A stretch of 15,400 nucleotides of DNA from assembly GCA_003488415.1 (NCBI GenBank), contig DNLQ01000019.1, positions 1-15,400 on the forward strand, read 5' to 3'. The notes below the pieces were generated by a model. It saw only the letters and a list, made by a program, of their open reading frames with translations, was not told the DNA's origin and did no database searches. Positions 1 through 8,391 of this stretch are shown one piece after another. This stretch comes from Ruminococcus sp. Lineage in GTDB: Bacteria; Bacillota; Clostridia; Oscillospirales; Ruminococcaceae. The stretch's first letter is position 1. Each line of letters starts with the position of its first letter. A program made the translations under genes and the position numbers.

Positions 1-3000
1 AGAGACATCCGGAGCTGAAGAAGTCGTTGAGGCTGAAACGGAAGAGATTCCCGAGCCGGAAGAGGCATCCGGAGCCGAAGAAGTCATTGAGACAGAACCG
101 GAAGATACACCTGAACCGCCAGTCAGTGCAGAAGGTGTAATTTCAATTGACTATGACGGAAGATATAAAGGTATCGCCAGTGCCGGAAACGTGAGCGTTG
201 TGGTCTCATGTACTGATGAAGCACATATACCGGAGGGTACTGTGATATCCGTTGAAGAGATCAGCGCAGATTCTGATACATACTACGATCTCATTTCAAG
301 GTCGGGCGACACCCTTTACGCAGAACATAAGGATGAACCGATAGACTTCGCCTACGCAAGATTCTTCGATATCTCCTTCATGGCAGGCGGCGTTCAGATC
401 GAACCATCCGCACCGGTTTCCGTAGAGATTATCTACGACAGACCGTCCCTTGACTACGAAAACTATGACATAATGACCGAAGTTATCCATTTTATCGGGG
501 ATGAACCGGTTCTTATGGATACTGTCAGGAAACAGGGAACAGAGACCTCTGCAAAGCTCAGTCTCCGTGGGGCAAAAGCGCCGGAAACTGCGGTATCCGA
601 CAGAGTGATGTTTGAGGCGGATTCATTCTCCGCATACGGACTCCTGTTCTACCATGCGGATGGAAATAATATCGGTAATATGCTTGACGGTATGACTGTC
701 GGGCTTGTACGCTGGGAGCATTCAGAAAATATTGATGTTACCAAGACTGGTACAGCACTTACGGCTGAAGAGCATTCAACAGGCAGACTTGTAGCCCAGA
801 CAGTTACTACATATCCCAGATCAAAGGTGGATTCCGAAGAGGATTTCACACAGTATGCAATAACTGATTTCGGGATCACACAGTGGACATTCACCTACAT
901 AAGCGGCAACAGCTATTATGTTACCACTGATGTGGACGGCGTCACCAAGTATCTAACCATACGGAACGGAAGTCTTGTACTTCTCGATGCACCTGATGCA
1001 AATGGTTATTCTGAGATCATCGTTCAGAATGACGGTTCAGGCAATCTCGGCGGAAAGATAAAACTCCGCAATCGCAATAATTATGCGGTAAACCTGAAGA
1101 GCAATGATCAGAAACAGGGTTTCCAGTCTTCAAATTGGAGTGCAGAGCATGGTCAGGCAACCACAAATGTAGGTGAGTGGTTCGCCCCCGCTGTACTGGC
1201 GGACGTAAAGTCTGAGATACATACGGCACAGAAGGTAAGTGCTTCTGACAGAGTGAATTTCAGCGACGGCGCCGATGTAGTAATATACAGCAAGATATGG
1301 GACAGCGGAACAGAGTCCTATGTAAACTACGCGATTAACGGAAACGGCGAACTCGTAAAGGTATGGGAGAGCGGTGACGTTGTACAGTGGAAGGATGGTT
1401 CGGATACAAGTATTTACTGGAAGTTCATAGAGCATGAAAACGGTTACTACGATTTCTACAATCCTGTGACCGGTATGTACCTTGCACCACAGAACGGACA
1501 GCTCCTTTCAAACAATATGATAGGTGTTACTCTTACGGGCAGAGAGAACGTTGAGTACAGATCTTCAATAGAAGCCTGGGACGGAAATATATGGAGCTGG
1601 TACGGATATAAGTATACTGATGATAAAAAACTGCTTCCTGTTCCGGATACCGCTTCAGATCAGCTTTGCTTCGCGGTGAAGAAACCGAATCAGCCGTTCC
1701 TTCCTGTTGAGACTGTTGACAGCAAGGCTGAGGGCATCACCATAAAGATGTTCGACTATAATAAAGGGGCAGGTACAGTGGAAAGAGATCCGCTGCAGAC
1801 TGCGATCATGGGCGAGAATCAGTATATGGGTGACGGAAAGGGTGCAAGGACTGGTCTCGTAGAAAAAATTCTCGTTGACGGATTCCCTGTGGCAACAAGA
1901 ACACACAAGAGTCTTGATACGCTCTTTACAGATAACGATCAGATCAGATCTGCCCATGAAGCAAATCACCTTTTTATAAAGTCAACATATGATGAAACAG
2001 GCTACTTTGAGTACAGTTGTTTCGACAACTCTGCTTTCCTTATGAAGGAGAACGGCGACGGTCAGACTCCATCAGCAGAAGGCTATGACGGGGTATACGA
2101 CTTCACCGTCATGCAGGAGCTTGCTTCACCCGGCAATAGCAAGGATACATATAAACGTGGTAATTTCCTGCCGTATGATATGGCTGACGCAAACGATAAC
2201 GACAGCAGCAATCTGTTCGACGGCAATCTACAGCCTCTTACAGAAGATAATCCACGATATGATGAACAGATTTTTTCACAGAGATCTACCGACTACTTCT
2301 TCGGAATGTCACTTGAAGCTACGTTCATGATGCCGGAGAATGGTTGTGACAAAAACGGCAATCCGCTTATTTTCGAGTTTAACGGAGATGACGACTTCTG
2401 GCTGTTTATTGACGATGTTCTTGTTATCGACCTTGGAGGCATACACAACGCTCTTACCGGAAGCATCAATTTCCAGACCGGTGAGGTAAAGATGTATAAC
2501 GGTTCAACTGCCAATACCTATACCGTTAAGAAGCTGATTGACTGTTTCCGTGAAGCAGGAGTATTTCCGGACGGAAGCCCCTGGGACGACAGCAAGGTGA
2601 GCAGCTACTTCAAGAACGACGGCAGCTTTGCAAGCAACGAGGGAATATTCAAGGATTACAGCTCCCACAAGATGAAGATGTTCTATATGGAGCGTGGTAG
2701 GGGAGCTTCAAACCTTAAACTCCGCTTTAACCTGGCTACAGTGCCGGAGAACAGTGTATTCCTTGAGAAACAGCTTACAGGTACAAAGACTACAGACTAT
2801 TCAAATACAAGATACCCGTTTCAGCTCTGGTATAAGCCGGAAGGCAGCGAAGAGTACATACTCTACGAGAATCCCGGGGACGAAACAAAAAAAGCACGTT
2901 TTGAGGGCAGGAGTGAACTGGTTCCCTACGATGCGGCTGCTGTTATAAACGGAAGGACTTACAATAACGTGTTCTACCTGCGTGCCGGTGAAAAGGCAGA

Positions 3001-5305
3001 GTTCATACTGCCTAATCAGGGTACAGAGTATTTCTTCAAGGAGTTAGGCATCAGAAATGCTGAGTACGATTATGTGAAGATCAACAATGAGACGGCATTC
3101 AGAAGTGACGGCGATTACACCTATGCAGAACAGGAAACATACACCGTCGGAGATGGCGAGATGTCTGGTAATTATACTGACATCAGTTCTGTTGAGGATA
3201 TTGTGAGCAGCCGTAAGCGTGTCATCTACGAAAACCATGTTGATCCTGACTTTCTCAGAAAGCTGAAGATCACCAAGAAACTCGTGAGACTTGAAGGAGA
3301 AGACGAGATACCTGTTGAAGATGATAAGACCGGATTTGAGTTCCAGATATTCTTTTTGGATGAGAACGGAGAACCTGTCCCGTACTCCAAGGGCGAGTAT
3401 TATGTAGTAGATGAAGACAATAATTACTACGGTTATGTGGGCGGTAAGCTCACCAAGCTCGGCAGGGAAAAGACGGTATGCAGTATATCCGGTAATAACG
3501 GTTCAGTTGCAGGGATACCGGTGGGATTGTCGGTAGTGATAGAAGATCTCCTCCCCACTACCGGTTTCTACGTCTATGAAGAGGGAAATAAGATCCCTCT
3601 TGGATATCAGCTCCTGAGATATGAGCGAGGATATGTGAACGGAGATGCAACGTACAGTCTGTATAATTCAAGCGAAGTGAATAAGGGCATCATACGTGAG
3701 AACATTGATGCCAATATGACAGTAGTCAATCAGAAGGGCTTCGGTATAACTGTAAACAAGGACTGGGCCGATAAAGAGTATACAGACACTCACGAGACTA
3801 TCTATATCGCACTTTTCCGCAGTGATGACGACTCCTTCGTTCCGGGAACACTCAGAAGTCTCGTATCACCGGAGACTGCGGTGTACTATTTCAACGATCA
3901 GGATGAAGCGAGTCAGTATTACTCCAGAGAAATAAAGAAAGATACAATCCAGCCTGACGGTTGGGAGAGCGATCTTTCATCTGTAACTTACTGTGAGCCT
4001 TATTCTGAAGGAGAATGGACGAGACTGGCAGCTTCACCTATCGGAGAATCGGATTCAGATTTCAATTATAGCATAGGATATGAACAGGGATACATTGAAG
4101 GCTCCGGACACAATGTCAGAACAGATACGATCACAAATTCCCGTGATCATCTCAGAATACTGAAAAAAACTCCGGACGGGCATCCTCTTGCGGATGCAGT
4201 ATTCACACTTACAGATATTACCGGTACACCAAGAGTTATCGGTGAATTCACATCTGATGACGACGGATTGGTGACAGATGCTTATCTTACTTCTGATCAC
4301 AGATATAAGCTGAGCGAGACCTCCGCACCGGACGGATTCAAGAAACTGTCAGATGACATAATAATAATTGTAAACAGTGACGGCACACTTTCCATAGAGC
4401 CCGGTGCTGAGGATGCAGAGCAGATCGAGATCGAGCTCTCAGATGACGGAAAGAGCGGAACGCTCATTGTTACAGATGACAACTATGGTATATCTCTCCG
4501 GAAGACAGATACCCAGGGAGAACCGCTCAGCGGAGCGGTATTCAGGATATACCGCTATGATAAGGCGAACGGAAGAAAATATACCAACAGCGGAACTGAA
4601 CGCCTGATATCCGATCATAACGGAGTATTCTTCAGCGGAAAACTCAACAGCGGATACTATCTGATCGAGGAGACTGCTCCGCCGGGAGGCTATGCAGGAC
4701 TTGACTATCAGGTGGTAATGCATATAAGGCTTCAGGACGGCAAGGTGGATGAGCTTTACAAGGTAAACTATAACAGCGAAACTGAGCGTTATGAAGAAGC
4801 GGAAAGTGTATTGGAAGAGTGGAATACTGAAACTGCTGAAAGCTCTACGATACGTTTCCCGAATGAAAAAGTATCAGGTAATCTGATAATCAGAAAGACT
4901 ATCGACGACACTGATCCGGAGAAGGGTAATCCCACATTCATGTTCAGGGTGACACAGATAAAGGATGCTTCCGGAAATACTGTGAGCAGCGGCGAGCAGT
5001 ACATAAGATGTATCCCGTTCAGTGCAGCCGCCGGGGGAACTTCCGGGGAGATCAGGATCGAAGATATGCCGATAGGCACATATATTGTCGAGGAGCTGTC
5101 GACACTTACCTATGATCCGGTATCACTCACAGTTGATGGAGATGAACATGCGATCATAAGCAGCAGTACAGTAGCTTCAGTAAAGCTGCAAACTGATGAT
5201 CCTGTCACAGTTTCCTATAACAACAAGCTCAACGACAACGATGGTTATACGACATACGCAGATAACAGGATAGACTACCCTGATCCTCAGGGCGAAGAGG
5301 AATGA
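1..5305 (+). CDS. Large SpaA/Cna-B-type surface adhesin with fibro-slime domain (5' partial)
   Basis: The reading frame is open from base 2 and has no stop before 5305, so the true start lies left of the window; the GTG at 191 is only an internal valine. At least 1767 residues are visible. Order: two acidic 20-residue repeats (2-121); a beta-rich region to about 1730; a fibro-slime (PA14-like) domain at roughly 1741-2745, recognised by FEFNGDDDFWLFIDD, the following LVIDLGGIH and ERGRGASNLKLRFNL; then about six Cna-B/SpaA-like modules starting near 2752, 3256, 3739, 4150, 4483 and 4871. The SpaA-like modules keep the family pattern of an early Lys (LRKTD, IIRKT), a mid Glu (IEETAPPGGY, IVEEL) and a late Asn (RFPNEK, SYNNK), consistent with internal isopeptide bonds. 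The C-terminus (PDPQGEEE) has no LPXTG-like motif and no membrane helix. It is probably an extracellular adhesin or fibre component. Family assignment is firm; ligand and anchoring are unknown. Confidence 0.9.
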   Translation, partial: ETSGAEEVVEAETEEIPEPEEASGAEEVIETEPEDTPEPPVSAEGVISIDYDGRYKGIASAGNVSVVVSCTDEAHIPEGTVISVEEISADSDTYYDLISRSGDTLYAEHKDEPIDFAYARFFDISFMAGGVQIEPSAPVSVEIIYDRPSLDYENYDIMTEVIHFIGDEPVLMDTVRKQGTETSAKLSLRGAKAPETAVSDRVMFEADSFSAYGLLFYHADGNNIGNMLDGMTVGLVRWEHSENIDVTKTGTALTAEEHSTGRLVAQTVTTYPRSKVDSEEDFTQYAITDFGITQWTFTYISGNSYYVTTDVDGVTKYLTIRNGSLVLLDAPDANGYSEIIVQNDGSGNLGGKIKLRNRNNYAVNLKSNDQKQGFQSSNWSAEHGQATTNVGEWFAPAVLADVKSEIHTAQKVSASDRVNFSDGADVVIYSKIWDSGTESYVNYAINGNGELVKVWESGDVVQWKDGSDTSIYWKFIEHENGYYDFYNPVTGMYLAPQNGQLLSNNMIGVTLTGRENVEYRSSIEAWDGNIWSWYGYKYTDDKKLLPVPDTASDQLCFAVKKPNQPFLPVETVDSKAEGITIKMFDYNKGAGTVERDPLQTAIMGENQYMGDGKGARTGLVEKILVDGFPVATRTHKSLDTLFTDNDQIRSAHEANHLFIKSTYDETGYFEYSCFDNSAFLMKENGDGQTPSAEGYDGVYDFTVMQELASPGNSKDTYKRGNFLPYDMADANDNDSSNLFDGNLQPLTEDNPRYDEQIFSQRSTDYFFGMSLEATFMMPENGCDKNGNPLIFEFNGDDDFWLFIDDVLVIDLGGIHNALTGSINFQTGEVKMYNGSTANTYTVKKLIDCFREAGVFPDGSPWDDSKVSSYFKNDGSFASNEGIFKDYSSHKMKMFYMERGRGASNLKLRFNLATVPENSVFLEKQLTGTKTTDYSNTRYPFQLWYKPEGSEEYILYENPGDETKKARFEGRSELVPYDAAAVINGRTYNNVFYLRAGEKAEFILPNQGTEYFFKELGIRNAEYDYVKINNETAFRSDGDYTYAEQETYTVGDGEMSGNYTDISSVEDIVSSRKRVIYENHVDPDFLRKLKITKKLVRLEGEDEIPVEDDKTGFEFQIFFLDENGEPVPYSKGEYYVVDEDNNYYGYVGGKLTKLGREKTVCSISGNNGSVAGIPVGLSVVIEDLLPTTGFYVYEEGNKIPLGYQLLRYERGYVNGDATYSLYNSSEVNKGIIRENIDANMTVVNQKGFGITVNKDWADKEYTDTHETIYIALFRSDDDSFVPGTLRSLVSPETAVYYFNDQDEASQYYSREIKKDTIQPDGWESDLSSVTYCEPYSEGEWTRLAASPIGESDSDFNYSIGYEQGYIEGSGHNVRTDTITNSRDHLRILKKTPDGHPLADAVFTLTDITGTPRVIGEFTSDDDGLVTDAYLTSDHRYKLSETSAPDGFKKLSDDIIIIVNSDGTLSIEPGAEDAEQIEIELSDDGKSGTLIVTDDNYGISLRKTDTQGEPLSGAVFRIYRYDKANGRKYTNSGTERLISDHNGVFFSGKLNSGYYLIEETAPPGGYAGLDYQVVMHIRLQDGKVDELYKVNYNSETERYEEAESVLEEWNTETAESSTIRFPNEKVSGNLIIRKTIDDTDPEKGNPTFMFRVTQIKDASGNTVSSGEQYIRCIPFSAAAGGTSGEIRIEDMPIGTYIVEELSTLTYDPVSLTVDGDEHAIISSSTVASVKLQTDDPVTVSYNNKLNDNDGYTTYADNRIDYPDPQGEEE
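2..121 (+). repeat. Two tandem 60-bp units coding acidic 20-residue repeats
   Basis: Bases 2-61 and 62-121 are in-frame tandem units that translate to ETSGAEEVVEAETEEIPEPE and EASGAEEVIETEPEDTPEPP. Each is exactly 60 bp with scattered substitutions. The array probably continues left of the window. Such Glu/Pro-rich stretches often act as extended linkers or stalks between a signal peptide and the first folded domain; that role is inference. Confidence 0.85.
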
Positions 5306-5306
5306 G

Positions 5307-5912
5307 GTGGTACAGGTGAAGATAAAGACAAAAGAAATACTGCTCGTAGCAGCTTCAGCAATGATCTTCCTTACGGCGTACACACTTGCCTACCTCTCCG
5401 GTTCGGACTTCATAACCAACAGGTTCAGAGGCGAACAGGTCGAACCGGTTACTGACGAAGGTCTGAAGATAACAGTAACGGAGGTGTTTGAACCTCCTAC
5501 AGAAAGAAGCAGCGAGGCGTTCCTTAAAAAGGTTCAGATAGCAAACACCGGTTCTGAGGACTGCTATGTCAGAGTCCGGTTGGAATTCTCCTCTTCTTCG
5601 ATAAGAGACATAACAAAACTCTCAAATAATGATGACAAGGACAATGAAAGCTCCTATGTGGATGCAGCCGAATATCCTGACTCAGCACTCCCGGAGGGCT
5701 GGGAATACAGACCAATGGACGGCTACTACTATTACACACAGCCGCTTCCGCCGGGAGGCAGTACTGTAAGCCTGATAAAATGGGTGAAAACGGTATTCCC
5801 GGAGAACTGGGAAGGTGCTGTTGACGGATACGACATCTATGTTTATTCAGAAGCAGTACCGGCTGAAGGAGAAAACGGAGAGGGACTGACTTATGAAGAA
5901 GCGTGGCGGTAG
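5307..5912 (+). CDS. Small TasA/camelysin (BsaA)-like protein with SipW-type signal peptide
   Basis: A 201-residue protein. The N-terminus has a hydrophobic segment (about residues 10-30) running into AYLSGSDFITNRFRGE, which matches the pattern of SipW-dependent signal peptides (TasA has AYFSDKEVTNN at the same place). Cleavage is expected near Ala28. The mature part is a beta-sandwich type: KKVQIANTGSEDCYVRVRLEF, then GYYYYTQPLPPGG, then YDIYVYSEAV and a terminal EEAW, all seen in TasA/BsaA relatives. The GTG at 5307 lies 1 nt after the adhesin stop; a second in-frame GTG at 5316, with GAGGTGG just upstream, is an equally good start. The gene overlaps the next peptidase gene by 20 nt, so the processing enzyme is co-translated. 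It could be a minor fibre subunit or fibre initiator like TapA; that role is inference. Confidence 0.72.
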   Translation: MVQVKIKTKEILLVAASAMIFLTAYTLAYLSGSDFITNRFRGEQVEPVTDEGLKITVTEVFEPPTERSSEAFLKKVQIANTGSEDCYVRVRLEFSSSSIRDITKLSNNDDKDNESSYVDAAEYPDSALPEGWEYRPMDGYYYYTQPLPPGGSTVSLIKWVKTVFPENWEGAVDGYDIYVYSEAVPAEGENGEGLTYEEAWR

Positions 5913-6381
5913 GCTGCTGAAAAAGAGTCTGCACGCCGTCATAAACGCAGCCTTCACAGTCATCATACTGACAGGAGCAGCTATCGCCGGACTCAGAGTC
6001 TGCGGGATACAGCTGTACTCAGTTCTTACAGGTTCTATGGAGCCTGAACTCCCGGTCGGCAGCATCTGCCTTATAGACAGGAGATACAGTTTTTCAGAGT
6101 TGATACCCGGAGACATAATAACCTTCCGGTTATCTGATGATTCTGTGGTCACTCACAGAGCAGTGAGGATCATAGGTGACACTGTATATACCAGAGGCGA
6201 TGCAAACAATGCCGAGGACAGCAGTCCTGTCACAGAAGAGGGTTATATAGGAAAATGTATACTCTCATTGCCTAAAACAGGTTATATTGTACGGTTCATA
6301 CGCAGCCGGATAGGATTACCGCTGCTTGCAGCACTTATAGTGTTCCTTATAGTGGCAGACAGATGTCTTGGCAGGGCATGA
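5893..6381 (+). CDS. SipW-type signal peptidase I (first copy)
   Basis: A 162-residue membrane serine peptidase of the ER/archaeal-like (SipW) signal peptidase group, which cleaves signal peptides of TasA-type proteins at the outer membrane face. An N-terminal helix (about 14-36) is followed by TGSMEP with the predicted nucleophile Ser48, THRAV with His88 in place of the lysine of ordinary bacterial enzymes, and RGDANNAEDS with Asp103 or Asp109 as the third conserved acid. A second helix (about 138-157) ends the protein. The length is close to B. subtilis SipW. The ATG at 5893 has GGAGAGGG 8 nt upstream and overlaps the TasA-like gene before it. It lies between two genes with SipW-type signal peptides, which are its likely substrates. 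Ile codons here are mostly ATA. Confidence 0.88.
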   Translation: MKKRGGRLLKKSLHAVINAAFTVIILTGAAIAGLRVCGIQLYSVLTGSMEPELPVGSICLIDRRYSFSELIPGDIITFRLSDDSVVTHRAVRIIGDTVYTRGDANNAEDSSPVTEEGYIGKCILSLPKTGYIVRFIRSRIGLPLLAALIVFLIVADRCLGRA

Positions 6382-6398
6382 CCGGACAAGTAACATAC

Positions 6399-6404
6399 AG
6401 GAGG
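6399..6404 (+). promoter_or_regulatory. Ribosome binding site of second SipW-type peptidase
   Basis: AGGAGG lies 9 nt before ATG 6414. It decides the start in favour of the 198-residue product over the 215-residue version beginning at 6363. Confidence 0.8.
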
Positions 6405-6413
6405 ATCAGATCA

Positions 6414-7010
6414 ATGAACAAAGAGAACAAAGGCCCGCCGGAAAAGAAAGGCTATGCCGTATACGTGATATTCAGAAAGATCATTGTGTATCTTTTCTGT
6501 GTGGGTATCGTCATAGCATCGTTTCTGTTTGCATCAAGCAAAACACCGAATAAGTCGTTGTTTGGATACCGGTACTATACGGTTATAACACCCTCAATGA
6601 CTCCGGCTTATAACGTAGGTGATATGGTATTCGTCAAGATAGAAAAAGCCGATGGCATCAACGTTGGTGACGTTATAACATTTAATCCGTCAAGCGGAAG
6701 TGACGCTTATCTTACACACCGTGTCACACAGAAGCTGACCGATTATCAGGGCACGGGCATTACCTGTTTCCGTACAAAGGGTGATGCAAATGATTCAGAG
6801 GATTCATTCCTTGTAGACGAGGACAGAGTTATTGGAAAAGTTAAGCTGAGAGTGCCGAAATTAGGCTATGTTGTGCGGTTCATACAGCTAAGGTGGTATT
6901 TTATAATCCCGCTTGCTGTGATGCTGTGGCTTTCTCTCAGACTTATGAAGCTGTATTTCTCACCGAAGGATGACAGCACCACACAGGAAAACACAACACA
7001 AAACCAATGA
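6414..7010 (+). CDS. SipW-type signal peptidase I (second copy)
   Basis: A 198-residue protein. The start is set at ATG 6414 because AGGAGG (6399-6404) lies 9 nt upstream; an earlier in-frame ATG at 6363 sits inside the preceding gene without such a site. An N-terminal helix (about 22-41) is followed by ITPSMTP with Ser61, THRVTQ with His102, and KGDANDSED with Asp124 or Asp130: the Ser/His arrangement of SipW-type enzymes rather than Ser/Lys. A helix (about 172-191) precedes a hydrophilic Thr/Gln-rich tail (KDDSTTQENTTQ) that the first copy lacks. The two copies share the core motifs but differ in most other residues, so they are not a recent duplication. Each may serve a different substrate of this operon, or one may assist adhesin export; this is inference. 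Confidence 0.88.
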   Translation: MNKENKGPPEKKGYAVYVIFRKIIVYLFCVGIVIASFLFASSKTPNKSLFGYRYYTVITPSMTPAYNVGDMVFVKIEKADGINVGDVITFNPSSGSDAYLTHRVTQKLTDYQGTGITCFRTKGDANDSEDSFLVDEDRVIGKVKLRVPKLGYVVRFIQLRWYFIIPLAVMLWLSLRLMKLYFSPKDDSTTQENTTQNQ

Positions 7011-7026
7011 AAAGGAGTTATGATCT

Positions 7027-8364
7027 ATGAAAAATAATGATAGCAGAAAAAATGAAAAGAGAGCTCTTGTAGCTTCACTCAGCCTTGCAGCAGTAACAGC
7101 GGCAGGCGCAACATTCGCATGGTTCACCAGCAAGGACGAGGTAACTAACCGGCTGACAGCAAGTGCTGATTACGGCGTAAGCATCGTCGAGGACTTCACC
7201 CCTCCCGAGGACTGGCTGCCCGGTCAGGAGATCAATAAGGATGTTTCTGCTGTAAATACCGGAAATATCGCAGCATTTGTACGTCTTGCACTGCTCAATG
7301 ATGCGAAGCTGAAGGTCAGCGCAGCAGGCAAGCCAATAGCTTCCTTCGATGCTGATGACGAGGAGCTTGTAAAACTGAATACACAGGCTTCTACAACAAA
7401 TACACCATCCGGTGGAAATGCTGTAAACAACACAGCTAACGAAGTCACACTTCTTCAGGGCGGCGGTACACTGGTTATCGCAGGCGGTCGGGCTGTATCA
7501 CCCTCTGATGCTTGGAATGTGCGTTCAGGTGATGACGGTGATGATTCTGCAACACCCGATTATTCCGGAAGCGGACAGTTTGATCCTGCTGTAACACTGA
7601 CAGTTTCCGATCCGGCAAGTACATATGCAGCCGAGTATGGCAGCGGAGTATATATTTTCCAGCGTACACTGCACGAGATAGACGGTGATGTAGTAAAGTA
7701 TTCCGGTTACTACTATGATGCTGACAATGATGCTTTCTATGCTCTGGAAACACAGCCCGGCACAGTATACCTTCCCGATGGTTCTGTAACAGTTACAGAG
7801 GATGAAGACGGTGTTGTAACAGCATCTGTAGGCGCTGATGTTAAGCTGGCTGCAACAAAAGATGTTGAGATCCAGAATGGCTCTTCTGATCCAGTATTTG
7901 CGTCTGAATGGCTGAAGGCAGACGGTACAGCAACTACAGCCGGTGCTGATGACGCAGCTATGATCCGTCTTACATATGTAGGCAATGACGATACATCTGC
8001 TGAAAAGGAACTTGATGATGTAATAATCGACATCAATCTTGCTTCTGACTGGAATGATAACTGGACATACATATCTGCTGCAAGCGATAAGAGTAATGGC
8101 GTAAATGACATCGGCTACTTCTTCTACAACAACATTCTTGAGCCCGGCGCTACAACAGAAAAGCTCGTTGACAGTGTAACTCTGAACAAGGATGTTACAC
8201 AGGAAGCGTATAAGGAACTCGTTTACGATCTGACAATTGCACTTGACAGCATCCAGATCACACCTGATGAAGAGAATACTCCTGCAAGCTATGTAACAGC
8301 AGTAAATGATGCAGGATGGGGTGCAACGGCTGCTTATGACGGAACAGAGGTAAGCTGGACTTGA
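7027..8364 (+). CDS. TasA/BsaA-family SipW-dependent matrix (fibre) protein
   Basis: A 445-residue secreted protein. The signal peptide (about 1-30) ends in ATFAWFTSKDEVTNRL, very close to the TasA pattern, with cleavage expected after FA. The first third carries VNTGNIAAFVRLALLND, the usual TasA/BsaA strand pair. The end carries GYFFYNNILEPGATTEKLVD and YDLTIALDSIQ, the second half of the fold. Between them is an insertion of about 200 residues rich in Gly, Asp, Thr and Ser, which makes it much longer than TasA (about 260). The protein has no cysteine and is acidic. AAAGGAG (7011-7017) lies 9 nt before the ATG. Codons favour ATC and CGT, unlike the neighbours, which suggests high expression and fits a major fibre subunit. 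It follows both SipW-type peptidases, its likely processing enzymes. The family is well supported; fibre formation is inferred from TasA. Confidence 0.85.
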   Translation: MKNNDSRKNEKRALVASLSLAAVTAAGATFAWFTSKDEVTNRLTASADYGVSIVEDFTPPEDWLPGQEINKDVSAVNTGNIAAFVRLALLNDAKLKVSAAGKPIASFDADDEELVKLNTQASTTNTPSGGNAVNNTANEVTLLQGGGTLVIAGGRAVSPSDAWNVRSGDDGDDSATPDYSGSGQFDPAVTLTVSDPASTYAAEYGSGVYIFQRTLHEIDGDVVKYSGYYYDADNDAFYALETQPGTVYLPDGSVTVTEDEDGVVTASVGADVKLAATKDVEIQNGSSDPVFASEWLKADGTATTAGADDAAMIRLTYVGNDDTSAEKELDDVIIDINLASDWNDNWTYISAASDKSNGVNDIGYFFYNNILEPGATTEKLVDSVTLNKDVTQEAYKELVYDLTIALDSIQITPDEENTPASYVTAVNDAGWGATAAYDGTEVSWT

Positions 8365-8383
8365 TAGCAGAGAACAAGAAATG

Positions 8384-8391
8384 AAAGGAGG
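8384..8391 (+). promoter_or_regulatory. Ribosome binding site of PPYTG protein gene
   Basis: AAAGGAGG lies 10 nt before ATG 8402 and sets that start. The in-frame ATG at 8381 is rejected because it begins just upstream of this site. The last three bases fall within the left arm of an 11-bp inverted repeat (8389-8399 with 8435-8445). Confidence 0.8.

Noticed and set aside
191..5305. GTG at 191 as the start of the large adhesin
   Set aside because: The same frame is open without a stop back to base 2 and codes the acidic repeats, so the GTG is an internal valine and the gene is cut by the window edge.
5200..5400. Frameshift that would join the adhesin to the following gene
   Set aside because: The junction has a ribosome binding site, and the next protein begins with a proper SipW-type signal peptide rather than a sorting signal, so these are two genes.
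6363..6413. Upstream extension of the second SipW-type peptidase to ATG 6363
   Set aside because: The extra 17 residues overlap the end of the first peptidase gene and have no ribosome binding site, while AGGAGG sits 9 nt before ATG 6414.
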